In this document: positions 54,567 through 63,302 of the stretch, piece after piece | Numbering within the stretch: position 1 is the stretch's first letter | Layout: every line of letters starts with the position of its first letter | From: Hyphomicrobium sp. 99 | GTDB lineage: Bacteria > Pseudomonadota > Alphaproteobacteria > Rhizobiales > Hyphomicrobiaceae | Direction of reading: 5' to 3' | DNA: 64,000 bases | NCBI RefSeq assembly: GCF_000384335.2 | Contig: NZ_KQ031382.1 | Span: forward strand, 2,429,545 to 2,493,544 | Position numbers and translations under genes: made by a program | Notes under the pieces: model-generated | The model's input: the letters and a program-made list of their open reading frames with translations, nothing else | What the model was told of the DNA's origin: nothing | Databases searched by the model: none

Positions 54567-56420
54567 TCAGGAGGCAATCTCGCCCGCCTTGGCCTCCCGC
54601 AAAGTCTTGCCCTCGCGCTGGTTCTTTTCACTCTGAGCGAGCTTGGCCTCTTCCACCTCGTCCTCGTGAAACAGCTTGTCGAGCATGGCCTGCGACGTTC
54701 GCGCCCGCTCGAGCAGCTTCTCGACGTCCGACGACAGCTTGTAGTCCTCGTTGAGACGGCGCACGTCATGATCTCTGAAGGTCTGAACGATGCGGCTCGC
54801 GACCCGGTCAGAATACCCGAGCCCCAGCATCAGCTCGCGCGTCAGGTCGAGCGATGACAAAAAGGTCTCACGCCGGATCGCCGCGACGCCGAGATCGAGA
54901 AGTCGATAGGCGTGCATGCGGTCGCGCGCACGCGCGTAGATCGGTACGTGCGGATAGTGCTTCTTGACGTATTCGGCCGCGCGCATGGACGCCTCGACGT
55001 CGTCGATCGCGAGCACGAACGCGCGCGCCTTGTCCGTCTGCGCAGCCTCCAGCACCTCGGGTCGGCTGGCGTCGCCGAAGAAGGCTTTGCTGCCGAAGCG
55101 TTTCACGAAATCGACCTGCTCGACGCTGATGTCGAGCGCCGTGAATGGAATGCCCTTCGCGCGCAGGATACGAGCCGTGATTTGCCCGAACCGCCCGAAC
55201 CCCGCAATTACGACATGCCCCTCCTTTTCCGGCAGCGTATCGAAAGGACGTGTCTGCGTTTTCACCTTCGCGGCCAGCCTTCTGTCCAACATCAGAAGCA
55301 CCGGCGTCATCGCCATAGACAACGTGATGACGACGGCAAGAATTTGCGATGGCGTGCTGCCAAGAACGCCGGCCGCCTGCCCGACCGACAGCAGAACGAA
55401 AGCGAATTCACCGCCTTGCGAGAGCGCGAATGCAAGCCGTCGCGACGGGCCTGATTCAAGGCCCTGCCAGCGACCCAAAAGAAACAGGACGATCGATTTC
55501 ACGACGATCAGCGTCAGCGTCAGCGTGATGATCATCCCCGGCTCGGCGAGCAGAAGCCCGAGATTGAGCGACATGCCGATGGCCGTGAAGAAGATCCCGA
55601 GCAGCAGCCCCTCGAACGGCGCAATATCCGCCTCGAGTTCGTGCCGGTAGCTGCTTTCGGCAAGAAGCGCACCCGCGATGAACGCGCCGAGCGACGCCGA
55701 CAATCCGACGGCTTCCATGATCAGCGTGATGCCGACGACGGTCAGAAGCCCCGCCGCCGTCATGGCTTCCTTCACGCGCGACAAAGCAACGAGACGCAGG
55801 AAGGCGTCAAGCACATAGCGTCCGACGACGACAACGAGCACGATCGTCCCGAGCCCCTTGGCGAAAGCAAAGTAATCGATGACCGGTGCCGCCTTGGCTG
55901 CCGTCACCGCGAAATAGGGCGCGAGCGCAATAAGCGGAATGGCGGCAAGGTCCTGGAACAGAAGCACCGAGAAACCGAGCCGGCCGTGACGAGTCGCAAG
56001 TTCGTTGTTCTCTTCGAGCACCTGCAAGGCGAACGCCGTCGACGAGAGCGCAAGAGCCGCACCAGCAAAGAGAGACGGCTGCCACTGCGTGCCGAAGAAC
56101 AGAATGCACACGAACCCGAGTGCGATCGACGTGATCGCCACCTGCAAGGTGCCGATGCCGAAAATCGCCTGGCGCATTGACCAAAGCCGTTTCGGCCGAA
56201 GTTCCAATCCGATCAGAAACAGCAGCAGAACAACGCCGAATTCGGCAAAGTCCAGGACCTGCTTCGCATCGTGCTCCGTAAACAGACGCCCGACGCCATA
56301 GGGCCCGAGCACGACGCCGGCTATGAGGTAGCCGAGTACAGCCGCTATGCCGAGCCAGCGAGCGAGCGGTGCGGCAAGCGCCAAGGCAGCCAAGAGGATA
56401 GCCAGTTCGTGGAGTGTCAA
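54567..56420 (-). CDS. Monovalent cation:proton antiporter of the Kef (CPA2) type
   Basis: The 617-residue protein has about twelve N-terminal transmembrane helices up to about residue 380, with the CPA2 pattern LEENNELATRHGRLGFSVLLFQDLAAIPL and the family FALSQGGEFAFVLLSVG. It then has a cytoplasmic RCK (TrkA-N) domain with the nucleotide motif HVVIAGFGRFGQ at about residue 402 and a charged C-terminal tail. This is the KefB/KefC layout of glutathione-gated potassium efflux, which acidifies the cytoplasm against electrophiles such as formaldehyde adducts. Ancillary KefF/KefG is not seen. The start is a TTG at 56420 with AGGGG seven bases upstream. Confidence 0.9.
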   Translation of the reverse strand: MTLHELAILLAALALAAPLARWLGIAAVLGYLIAGVVLGPYGVGRLFTEHDAKQVLDFAEFGVVLLLFLIGLELRPKRLWSMRQAIFGIGTLQVAITSIALGFVCILFFGTQWQPSLFAGAALALSSTAFALQVLEENNELATRHGRLGFSVLLFQDLAAIPLIALAPYFAVTAAKAAPVIDYFAFAKGLGTIVLVVVVGRYVLDAFLRLVALSRVKEAMTAAGLLTVVGITLIMEAVGLSASLGAFIAGALLAESSYRHELEADIAPFEGLLLGIFFTAIGMSLNLGLLLAEPGMIITLTLTLIVVKSIVLFLLGRWQGLESGPSRRLAFALSQGGEFAFVLLSVGQAAGVLGSTPSQILAVVITLSMAMTPVLLMLDRRLAAKVKTQTRPFDTLPEKEGHVVIAGFGRFGQITARILRAKGIPFTALDISVEQVDFVKRFGSKAFFGDASRPEVLEAAQTDKARAFVLAIDDVEASMRAAEYVKKHYPHVPIYARARDRMHAYRLLDLGVAAIRRETFLSSLDLTRELMLGLGYSDRVASRIVQTFRDHDVRRLNEDYKLSSDVEKLLERARTSQAMLDKLFHEDEVEEAKLAQSEKNQREGKTLREAKAGEIAS

Positions 56421-56626
56421 TCGATCCCCTCTGTTCTCGATGTGTTGTTGCGTACGGCGAAGTTACACTGCGGTCCACAATACGCCACTTGGCGGCGTTG
56501 TATGGCAACCCCGAATCTAAATAGGAGCAAAAGCGACTAGCATCCCGCCCGCACGAAAACCGTGGCACGCGTGTGCGACACATTGCATTCAAATTTTAGC
56601 TTCGAACGCGCGCTTCAACGTGGATC

Positions 56627-57229
56627 TCATGGCAGAGGATGCGCCTCGACGACGAGACCACCAGCCTCCTGCCAGCCGTCGCTCCCGTCCCGATACCACG
56701 AGACGTTCTTATATCCGAAGCTCAATGCGCGCTTCGCGGCGTTCCAGCTCATCCAGCAATTCTTGAGACAGAAGAACACGAGCGGCTTCGCCTTGTCGCC
56801 ATTCGTCAGCATTTCCAGGTTGCGCTGAAAATATTGCGAAGCTTCCGCTGACAGCACGCCGTAGCCGACGTTTGGAAGCCATACAGCGTCTTCGATCGTC
56901 ATGTGAGAGGGATCGCGCCAGATCGTACCAGCCGGAAGACCATCAGGTTTGGGCGGACGCGGATAAACGTCGATGAAAATTGCGGACTTCGCTGCCCAGA
57001 CTTTCATCGCCTCTTCGTCTGAAAGCACTGCTGCGCCTTCGAGCGTCAACGGAACGGGCTTGCGATAATTGTCGGTGCGATACGAATGAGGCTCGGCAGG
57101 CGGCTCGCCGGAGGGCGCGGGGCCCGAAACATCCTCCTCGGCAGAGACGCTGACGGAGCCGGCAATTGGAACCCAAAACGCCGCGCTAACGCTCAACACA
57201 GCGATCATGCAGAGACGCGATAGAAGCAT
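56627..57229 (-). CDS. PQQ-associated rhodanese-like CXXCW-type protein
   Basis: The 200-residue exported protein has a signal peptide (residues 1 to about 30, ending VSVSAEED) and a rhodanese-like domain. It matches the family known as PQQ-dependent catabolism-associated CXXCW motif protein (TIGR03865): FIDVYPRPPKPDGLP, WRDPSHMTIEDAVWLPNVGYG and the motif FFCLKNCWMSWNAAKRAL, where Cys154 and Cys158 are followed by Trp159. The family occurs almost only beside PQQ dehydrogenases and related periplasmic systems, and its exact reaction is unknown. It is downstream of xoxJ on the same strand with an 83-base gap. I chose ATG 57229; the in-frame ATG at 57280 adds 17 residues before the signal. Confidence 0.88.
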   Translation of the reverse strand: MLLSRLCMIAVLSVSAAFWVPIAGSVSVSAEEDVSGPAPSGEPPAEPHSYRTDNYRKPVPLTLEGAAVLSDEEAMKVWAAKSAIFIDVYPRPPKPDGLPAGTIWRDPSHMTIEDAVWLPNVGYGVLSAEASQYFQRNLEMLTNGDKAKPLVFFCLKNCWMSWNAAKRALSFGYKNVSWYRDGSDGWQEAGGLVVEAHPLP

Positions 57230-57312
57230 CTTGGGCGCGGCGCTTTCCAATGGCTCGAACTCGGGGAAAGCGGCAAACAAAATCCGCCGCTTCCTGAGTT
57301 TCGTCTTGCATC

Positions 57313-58272
57313 TTAAGGGGTGGCGGAAGCAGGAGCTGGCGCCGTCGCTGCCGTGTCTCCGCCCGGCGCAGGCTCTGCGGAGGCGGACATGCGCGGCTTC
57401 GTGATCCTCTCAGTCGACGTATCGTCATCGACAAGCAGCGGCACGCCGTAATCGAGCAGAACCTTGTCGATATCGCCTTGCCGCTTACGGATCACTTCGT
57501 TGAGCTTGCGCTTCCATGCGTCGTCTCCGTTGCGCACGCCCATCGTGATGCGGAATGCGATCTTGGCCGCTCCCGCCTCTTTGACGAGAGGCACGACGAC
57601 GAGCGGTTCGCCATCCCGCGCGGCCCAGTAAGAAGCTATCGGTCCCCACAGGATACCGGCGTCGACCTCACCCTTGCGGATGTCGTCCACCATATCCTTT
57701 GCGGGATTTGCGTAACGGCGGTCGACCATCATCGGATAGCCGTGGACGTTGGACATCAGACCGTAATGGGCCGCGAGCGTGCCGCCTGCCGAACCCTGCT
57801 GGACACCGATCTTCTTCCCTTGAAGGCGAGGATCGGCGAGCGTGTCGACGCCATCCAGCCCCGTGCCCTTCTTGTAGATGAGCGCAGACGTCGAACGATA
57901 GATCGCGTTGGTGTTGAGTACCAAGTCGTCACCCTGGCCCCAACCGATCACGAGATCGCATCGCTTGGCACCAAGCGTCATGCGCACGAAACCCGTCGCT
58001 TTGGGAAACCACGTGTAGACGACCGGAAGCTTCAGCTCGTCGCCAATAATGTTCGCGATCTTGTTTTCAAACCCTTCTTCCTTTTGATTTGAGAACGGAA
58101 GATCAGCCGGGTCCGCGCAAACGCGCAGCTGCTGCCTGTTGACGAGATCAGCCTTGGGCGCGTCGGCTGCGCTCGAATGAGATGCGAAAGCAAATATCGA
58201 AACGGCTGCGGAAATTCCCAAAGCCAATGCCGGCCCTGAAAGAAATGAAATCTTGAGCGCTTGTTTCCTCAC
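57313..58272 (-). CDS. xoxJ: Quinoprotein-dehydrogenase-associated periplasmic binding protein XoxJ
   Basis: This 319-residue periplasmic protein is of the SBP family 3 fold but belongs to the quinoprotein-associated group (TIGR03871), which includes MxaJ and XoxJ. After a signal peptide (residues 1 to about 38) it shows LRVCADPADLPFSNQKEEGFE, VYTWFPKATGFVRMTLGA, CDLVIGWGQGDDLVL and VQQGSAGGTLAAHYGLM. XoxJ is thought to assist maturation or metal loading of XoxF; it is not a transport receptor. The start is uncertain: I prefer the GTG at 58272 with AAGG upstream. It lies in the order xoxF-xoxG-xoxJ. The C-terminal Ala/Pro-rich tail (about 30 residues) is not typical of the fold. Confidence 0.9.
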   Translation of the reverse strand: MRKQALKISFLSGPALALGISAAVSIFAFASHSSAADAPKADLVNRQQLRVCADPADLPFSNQKEEGFENKIANIIGDELKLPVVYTWFPKATGFVRMTLGAKRCDLVIGWGQGDDLVLNTNAIYRSTSALIYKKGTGLDGVDTLADPRLQGKKIGVQQGSAGGTLAAHYGLMSNVHGYPMMVDRRYANPAKDMVDDIRKGEVDAGILWGPIASYWAARDGEPLVVVPLVKEAGAAKIAFRITMGVRNGDDAWKRKLNEVIRKRQGDIDKVLLDYGVPLLVDDDTSTERITKPRMSASAEPAPGGDTAATAPAPASATP

Positions 58273-58465
58273 GTTGGTAACCTTTTTGTTATGGCGGCGT
58301 GAACGTCGCGGCTCCTGATATGGAGTGGGGGCACGTCGCAAATGCGACCCGCCCCCTCTAAACCTTCGCTAGCGATATCTTGGCGGTCTAGCGCGACACC
58401 GACGCGCCAGACCGGCAATTAAGCCCGACAATCATATGATGAGAACTGGAGAAAATTCCAGATGC

Positions 58466-59347
58466 TCAACCCGTGCACTCTTCGGCAGACTTTTTGGCTT
58501 CCGGCGAGATGTCTTCACGGCCATTCGGGCGGCCCGCAGGCATACCCGTCTTGCTGTCGGTCGCGTTCTGGGAACGTGCCTTAATGTACGTGTAGATATC
58601 GTCGATGTAGCACATGATGTTCTTGTCTTCGCCGAACGCCGGCATGACGTACTCTGTACCGGCGCGGTTGACGACGCGGCCGCTGGAAACAGTCGCGATG
58701 AACGTGTTGTAATCCATCGTCTTCAAGCTGTCGGCCAACGCCGGCGCGAAGGTGCTGCCGAGGGCATTCGGACCATGGCAGACGTGGCAAGCGTCATGAT
58801 AACGGCGGAAGCCGTTCCAGGTACCCCAGTCAACCATGTAGTCCTTCGTGACGACCGGAACTGGATCGCCGTCCTTATTGCGATAGCGGCCATCTTCAAA
58901 CTTGATGCCTTCGCTCTTCGCGAGGTCGCTGACCGGGTTCGGATAGACGGCATCGCCATCGGGCTTACGCGAGCCCGGCGGCGGCGCGTTCGCATCATCC
59001 GGATTGGGGGCAGCCGATGAAGCTGCGGGAGCGGCCGGCGCTGCCGGTGCTTCAGCTTGCGCAACCTGCTGCGGCTGGGCAGCGGCGGGAGCCGGGGCTG
59101 CAGGAGCTTCCGCTTTCTTCTCGGGCTCGGCAGCCGGTGCCGGAGCAGGTGTCGAGGCTGCCTTCGCGGGCTCGGCTGCGGGTGCGGCGGCTTCAGATTT
59201 CGCTTCCGGTGCAGGAGCGGATGTCGAAGCTGCAGACTTTTCTGCGGGCTTGTTCTGCTCCTGGCAGGCGGCGGCGCCAGCCGCGGCGCAGGCCATCAGC
59301 GCGACGGCCATTCTCTTACTGAACTTGTTCACGATGTTCCTCTTCAT
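58466..59347 (-). CDS. xoxG: c-type cytochrome XoxG, electron acceptor of XoxF, with tether
   Basis: The 293-residue protein is a monohaem cytochrome c. The haem motif is ACHVCHGPN with Cys187, Cys190 and His191, and the likely methionine ligand is Met235 in YVMPAFGED. Residues 1-30 are a signal peptide in which Cys20 or Cys28 is in a lipobox-like context (LMAC, AAAC), so a lipid anchor is likely but not certain. Residues about 33-125 are an Ala/Pro/Glu/Lys-rich disordered stalk. A typical XoxG is about 200 residues or less with no such stalk. The C-terminus holds extra cysteines (246 and 291). It follows xoxF by 238 bases and precedes xoxJ. Confidence 0.9.
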   Translation of the reverse strand: MKRNIVNKFSKRMAVALMACAAAGAAACQEQNKPAEKSAASTSAPAPEAKSEAAAPAAEPAKAASTPAPAPAAEPEKKAEAPAAPAPAAAQPQQVAQAEAPAAPAAPAASSAAPNPDDANAPPPGSRKPDGDAVYPNPVSDLAKSEGIKFEDGRYRNKDGDPVPVVTKDYMVDWGTWNGFRRYHDACHVCHGPNALGSTFAPALADSLKTMDYNTFIATVSSGRVVNRAGTEYVMPAFGEDKNIMCYIDDIYTYIKARSQNATDSKTGMPAGRPNGREDISPEAKKSAEECTG

Positions 59348-59534
59348 CCTGTCGATTGCATTGCGTGGGGTCCCACCGCACTGACCATTTCCAGACCGTG
59401 GATGGTGAGCCGCCGTTCGCCGAACGCTTGCGCTTTTTGCGCCGCGTTCTCAAGCGAAAGAAGATCGCCACTTGTCGCGCCGTCGTTAGAATGCGGCTGT
59501 TTTTTTAATGCAAGGGGAGATTGCGGACGGCAAA

Positions 59535-59564
59535 GAGCCGGCGCAGGTTTCCCTGCACCGGCTC
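59535..59564 (-). promoter_or_regulatory. Strong hairpin in the xoxF-xoxG spacer
   Basis: Read leftward, arms GAGCCGGTGCAGG and CCTGCGCCGGCTC pair over 13 positions with loop GAAA, and only TTTGCC follows. The stem is stronger than most terminators here but lacks a proper T run. It may attenuate read-through or stabilise the xoxF message against 3' decay so that xoxF is made in excess over xoxG. Confidence 0.75.
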
Positions 59565-59585
59565 CCTTATTTGTAGGCTCAAGCC

Positions 59586-61406
59586 CTATGGGAGAGCGAA
59601 CACGGTGAGCGAGCCACCGAGGTTCGTGTACTCCGAGAGGCCAGCGTAGCCACCAACGGCGCCGAGGCCATCGGTCGGGTTCGTCAAGCCAGCAGCAAGA
59701 CCGATACCGGCCCAACCACCAACGCCCGAGAAGATGCCAACGTACTGCTTACCGCCGTGGCTGTAAGTCATAGCGTTGCCAATGATGCCCGACGGCGTCT
59801 TGAACTTGAAGAGCTCCTTGCCATCCTTCTGGTCGACGGCTTTGAAGTAGCCTTCGAGCGTGCCGTAGAAGGCAACGCCGCCAGCGGTGGTCAGAGCGCC
59901 CGACCATACCGAGAACTGCTCAGGCTTCGACCAGACGATCTTGCCCTTTGCGCCGTCCCAGGCAATGAAGTTGCCCATACGCTTCGGTTCATCCGGACCC
60001 GGGAACATGGACAGCGTGGCGCCAACGTAAGGCTGACCAGCCGTGTACGAAACCTTGAAGGGTTCGTAGTCCATGCAGACGTGGTTCGTCGGAACATAGA
60101 ACAAGCCGGTCAGCTTCGAGAACGAAGCCGGCTGCTGGTCCTTAGAACCGAGAGCCGCAGGGCAAACGCCCTTCGTGTTGAAGTCGGCACCGTTCTTGAA
60201 CGTCGAGTACTTTGCGACGCGGATCGGACGGCCATAGTCCTTAGAGGACTTGTCCATGTCGATGCCGGTTGCCCAGTTCACGACCGGATCATACTTCTCA
60301 GCGACGAGAAGCTCACCCGTTGCACGATCCCAGGTGTAGCCGAAGCCGTTACGGTCAAAGTGAGTTGCCGTTTTGCGCTTCGCGCCGTCGATTTCGAGTT
60401 CGGCCAGGATCGGCTCGTTGATGCCGTCATAGTCCCACTCGTCGAACGGCGTCATCTGGTATGCCCACTTGGCAACGCCGGTGTCGACGTCACGAGCGAA
60501 CATAGTCATCGACCACTTCTGGTCGATCGGCTTGCCATCCGGTCCCGCACGCTGTGCAGGGTTCCAGGTCGATGGGTTGCCCGTTCCGTAGTAGATCAGG
60601 TTCAGTTCAGGATCGAAGGCCATGTAGCCCCAGGTCGAACCGCCACCGATCTTCCACTGATCGCCGTTCCAGGTCTTGAGCGAGGAGTCCTTGCCGACCG
60701 GCTTGCCGAGCGACGTGGTCTTCTCGGGATCAACGAGGATGTCAGAATCCGGGCCCATCGAGTAGGCGCGCCAGACCTTCTTACCGCTGTTGATGTCGTA
60801 GGCGGTGACGTGGCAACGAACGCCGAACTCAGCGCCCGAGATACCGATGATCACCTTGTCCTTCGTGACGAGCGGAGCACCGGTGCCCGTTTCGCCCTTC
60901 TTCGGATCGCCGTCGACGACCTTCCACAGTTCCTTACCCGTCTTCGCGTCGAGAGCGACGAGAGCGGTGTCGGCCTGATGGAGGAAGATCTTGCCTTCGG
61001 CATACTGCACGCCACGGTTAACCGTGTCACAGCACATCACGGGGATGACCGAGGGGTCCTGCTTCGGCGTATACTTCCAGATGATCTTCTGTTCGTCGGC
61101 GAGGTTCAAAGCGAACACAATGTTCGGGAACGCCGAGTGAAGGTACATCGTGTCACCGACAACGAGCGGACCGCCTTCGTGACCACGAAGAACGCCCGTC
61201 GAGAACGTCCATGCCACTTTCAGCTGACCAACGTTTTCAGTGTTGATCTGGTCCAGTGCGGAATACCGCGTGCCGGCATAGTCGCCGGACTGCTGGGCCC
61301 AGTTATTCGGATCTGCCGACAACTTGGCAACGTCATCGTTCGCCCAGACGGGCGCCGAGAACGCGGCTGTTGCGAGCAAACCGTATGCGAATGCACTTTT
61401 GCGCAT
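59586..61406 (-). CDS. xoxF: Lanthanide-dependent PQQ methanol dehydrogenase XoxF
   Basis: The 606-residue product is the periplasmic PQQ methanol dehydrogenase of the XoxF type. A signal peptide of about 22 residues ends in VWAND. The eight-bladed propeller carries the vicinal disulfide IPVMCCDTV (Cys125-Cys126), Glu193 in [10 protein letters not shown], Asn277 in TGNPST, and the catalytic region [12 protein letters not shown] with Asp325 and Asp327. The second Asp of this D-Y-D motif coordinates a lanthanide and separates XoxF from the calcium enzyme MxaF. An RBS GGAGGAAG precedes the ATG at 61406. It leads xoxF-xoxG-xoxJ and a CXXCW gene. No mxaF is in the window. A long open frame on the opposite strand is a shadow. 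Confidence 0.97.
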   Translation of the reverse strand: MRKSAFAYGLLATAAFSAPVWANDDVAKLSADPNNWAQQSGDYAGTRYSALDQINTENVGQLKVAWTFSTGVLRGHEGGPLVVGDTMYLHSAFPNIVFALNLADEQKIIWKYTPKQDPSVIPVMCCDTVNRGVQYAEGKIFLHQADTALVALDAKTGKELWKVVDGDPKKGETGTGAPLVTKDKVIIGISGAEFGVRCHVTAYDINSGKKVWRAYSMGPDSDILVDPEKTTSLGKPVGKDSSLKTWNGDQWKIGGGSTWGYMAFDPELNLIYYGTGNPSTWNPAQRAGPDGKPIDQKWSMTMFARDVDTGVAKWAYQMTPFDEWDYDGINEPILAELEIDGAKRKTATHFDRNGFGYTWDRATGELLVAEKYDPVVNWATGIDMDKSSKDYGRPIRVAKYSTFKNGADFNTKGVCPAALGSKDQQPASFSKLTGLFYVPTNHVCMDYEPFKVSYTAGQPYVGATLSMFPGPDEPKRMGNFIAWDGAKGKIVWSKPEQFSVWSGALTTAGGVAFYGTLEGYFKAVDQKDGKELFKFKTPSGIIGNAMTYSHGGKQYVGIFSGVGGWAGIGLAAGLTNPTDGLGAVGGYAGLSEYTNLGGSLTVFALP

Positions 61407-61850
61407 CGCGCTTCCTCCGTTTTGAGAAAAGTCTTGCCACGCTTGCAAGTCGAACCCGAGAACTTCCGATATCCCCTTATCCGGCATTGGGAATTGCGAG
61501 ATTTTCTCCCGTCTTTGCCCCACCGGATGAGAAGTTCTTCACGAAACCGTGTAGAGATCGGTAGTCCGCGTGAACGAGCGGCATGTAGACACTTTTTTTT
61601 TCTGCTCGCAACACGAAGTGCGACACTCATTCTCCTGCGGCAAATTAGGACAACACTTCTGACCCAAATTATCCCTTTATTCACGGGAAGAATTTGCAAT
61701 GCATCAAAAATGCTGCAGCGCACGTCTAGTTGTTTTGACGGCTCAAAAATCAGGCTTTGTGATCACGGGTTCTCGCAAGTTCGTGAAAAGTCCAGAACGA
61801 AAGTGGCATTTAGGCCATCCATATTCCGTGACTTCGACAGGCGAACTTGA
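61407..61850. promoter_or_regulatory. Divergent promoter region of xoxF and the metallohydrolase gene
   Basis: This 444-base spacer lies between the divergent starts of xoxF and the metallo-beta-lactamase-fold gene. It contains a T-rich stretch near 61588-61600 (an A run on the xoxF strand). I found no repeated operator motif or consensus promoter I would defend. As a xox promoter it is expected to be responsive to lanthanide and methanol in relatives, but nothing in the sequence proves it here. Confidence 0.45.
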
Positions 61851-62819
61851 ATGACAGGAATTCCTCCTTACGGCGCAAAACCTTCGCGCAAAGACTTCCT
61901 TCGCGGCGCGACGCTGGCAGCGCTGCTCCCGCTTTTGCCTCGGGTTTCCCGCGCCGAAGCGGAAAGAATCGGAGTCTTGGAGATCGCGCCCGGAATCTTC
62001 GTCCACGTCGGCAAATATGAATTGGTTAATCGCGAAAACCGCGGCGACATCTCGAACGCCGTTTGCATCATCGGCGCCAACGCAGTCGCCGTCATCGACA
62101 CCAGCGGCTCTTACGCAGCCGGAAAAGATCTTCTCGAGGCTATCGCAGAGATCACCAGCAAACCTATTCACTACGTGATCAACACGCACATGCATCCCGA
62201 TCACGTGATGGGAAACGCCGCGTTCAAATCGCAGGAGGTGCAGTTCGTCGGTCATCATAAGCTTCCAGCTGCGCTCTACGCGCGCAAGGAAAGCTATCTG
62301 ACGAATGCGCGTGAGCGCGTTGGCGACACCGCATTTGCCGGCACTGAAATCATTCCACCGACTTTGCTCGTCAAAGACACGCTCGACCTCGATCTCGGCG
62401 GCCGGACGCTGACGCTCAAGGCGCGCCCGACGGCACACACCGACAACGACTTGACGATCTTCGATTCAGCGACCGGCACATTTTTCCTCGGCGACCTTCT
62501 CTTCTCAAACCACGTCCCGACGCTCGACGGATCCATCGTCGGCTGGCTCAATCTCATTCCGGTGCTGACGCAGGAAAAAGCCGATCGCGCCGTGCCGGGA
62601 CACGGACCCAAGACGATGCCCTGGCCCGATGCGATTGCGCCCGTAGAGCGCTATTTGAAGGTTCTGGCCAGCGACGTTCGGAAAATGATCAAGGACGGCA
62701 AAACGATCGAGGAAGCCGTCGCGACGGCCGGACAATCGGAGCGCGGCAAGTGGGCTCTATTTGACGAGCATCACCCGCGCAACGTCACCGCCGCCTTCAC
62801 CGAACTCGAATGGGAATGA
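61851..62819 (+). CDS. Quinoprotein-relay-type zinc metallohydrolase (metallo-beta-lactamase fold)
   Basis: The 322-residue protein has a twin-arginine-like N-terminus (KPSRKDFLRGATLAALLPLL) and then a metallo-beta-lactamase fold. The zinc motif NTHMHPDHVMGN gives His113, His115, Asp117 and His118, with later ligands in THTDNDLTIFD-type segment PTAHTDNDLTIF and in the C-terminal VPGHGPKTMPWPD. This matches the quinoprotein relay zinc metallohydrolase group found beside PQQ dehydrogenases (TIGR04558-like). The substrate is unknown. It is divergent from xoxF, and the two genes probably share control. A GC-rich hairpin region follows its stop. Confidence 0.87.
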   Translation: MTGIPPYGAKPSRKDFLRGATLAALLPLLPRVSRAEAERIGVLEIAPGIFVHVGKYELVNRENRGDISNAVCIIGANAVAVIDTSGSYAAGKDLLEAIAEITSKPIHYVINTHMHPDHVMGNAAFKSQEVQFVGHHKLPAALYARKESYLTNARERVGDTAFAGTEIIPPTLLVKDTLDLDLGGRTLTLKARPTAHTDNDLTIFDSATGTFFLGDLLFSNHVPTLDGSIVGWLNLIPVLTQEKADRAVPGHGPKTMPWPDAIAPVERYLKVLASDVRKMIKDGKTIEEAVATAGQSERGKWALFDEHHPRNVTAAFTELEWE

Positions 62820-62827
62820 TATCTCTT

Positions 62828-62935
62828 CCGCGCTCGGCGGCCGGCTCGCGGAACGCGAGCGCCGTACGCCAGCATCAAGACGCGCCGGGCGGCCGGCTCC
62901 CCATCGGGGAGTCGCCGGGCGCCAACATCAGAAGC
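62828..62935. repeat. GC-rich hairpin cluster after the metallohydrolase gene
   Basis: Two hairpins sit in the short spacer to the next, convergent gene. One has arms CTCGCG / CGCGAG around GAA (near 62845-62860) and the other CCGGCTCCCC / GGGGAGTCGCCGG around ATC (near 62894-62918). A shared core GGCGGCCGGC followed by CGCGGAACGCG also occurs at about 3348-3370, so it may belong to a dispersed repeat family. They may also end transcription of the two facing genes. Confidence 0.55.
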
Positions 62936-63302
62936 AGCGCAACTCGCCCTCGACTTGCGCGCGTCGAAGGTTTTTCACCTTTTCCTGAAATTCCGGCGAT
63001 TTCGTCCAGGCAACGTTTTCGCCGCCACGCAGGCCAACTGAGAGCAACGTCTCGGCTTCCTCGTATTGGCTAAACGGCAAAATGTTCGCGATCTCATCGA
63101 TCGAGCACGAACACTTCTCGAGAACCTCGCGGTTCTGACCGTTCACCGCCATGCACGCGTAAACATAATCCGCGCGCGCCGACGTCGGATAGTCATTCGA
63201 CGGTAGTTCCTCCGCCGCGACGCGCCCCGAAGAGGCGGAAATCAGAACTGCCATCGCCGCGAAAAGTCCGCTGCAAACGCGGACCGCGAAGCGCTTTATC
63301 AT
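62928..63302 (-). CDS. Small secreted cysteine-containing protein beside xox cluster
   Basis: This 124-residue protein has a signal peptide (residues 1 to about 30, ending VAAEELPS) and a mature part of about 94 residues with conserved-looking cysteines: YVYACMAVNGQNREVLEKCSCSIDEI and a final CF. The helix with EYxEAETLL-like SQYEEAETLLSVGL and GENVAWTKSPEFQEKV follow. Similar small proteins accompany xox and PQQ genes in other methylotrophs, in my memory of the family. The reaction is unknown. The ATG overlaps the stop of the upstream gene by four bases (ATGA), so the two are translationally coupled. Confidence 0.75.
   Translation of the reverse strand: MIKRFAVRVCSGLFAAMAVLISASSGRVAAEELPSNDYPTSARADYVYACMAVNGQNREVLEKCSCSIDEIANILPFSQYEEAETLLSVGLRGGENVAWTKSPEFQEKVKNLRRAQVEGELRCF

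Noticed and set aside
59757..61850. A 697-codon open frame antisense to xoxF
   Set aside because: Highly GC-rich DNA makes long antisense frames by chance. The sense frame is a complete XoxF with its catalytic residues and a strong ribosome binding site.
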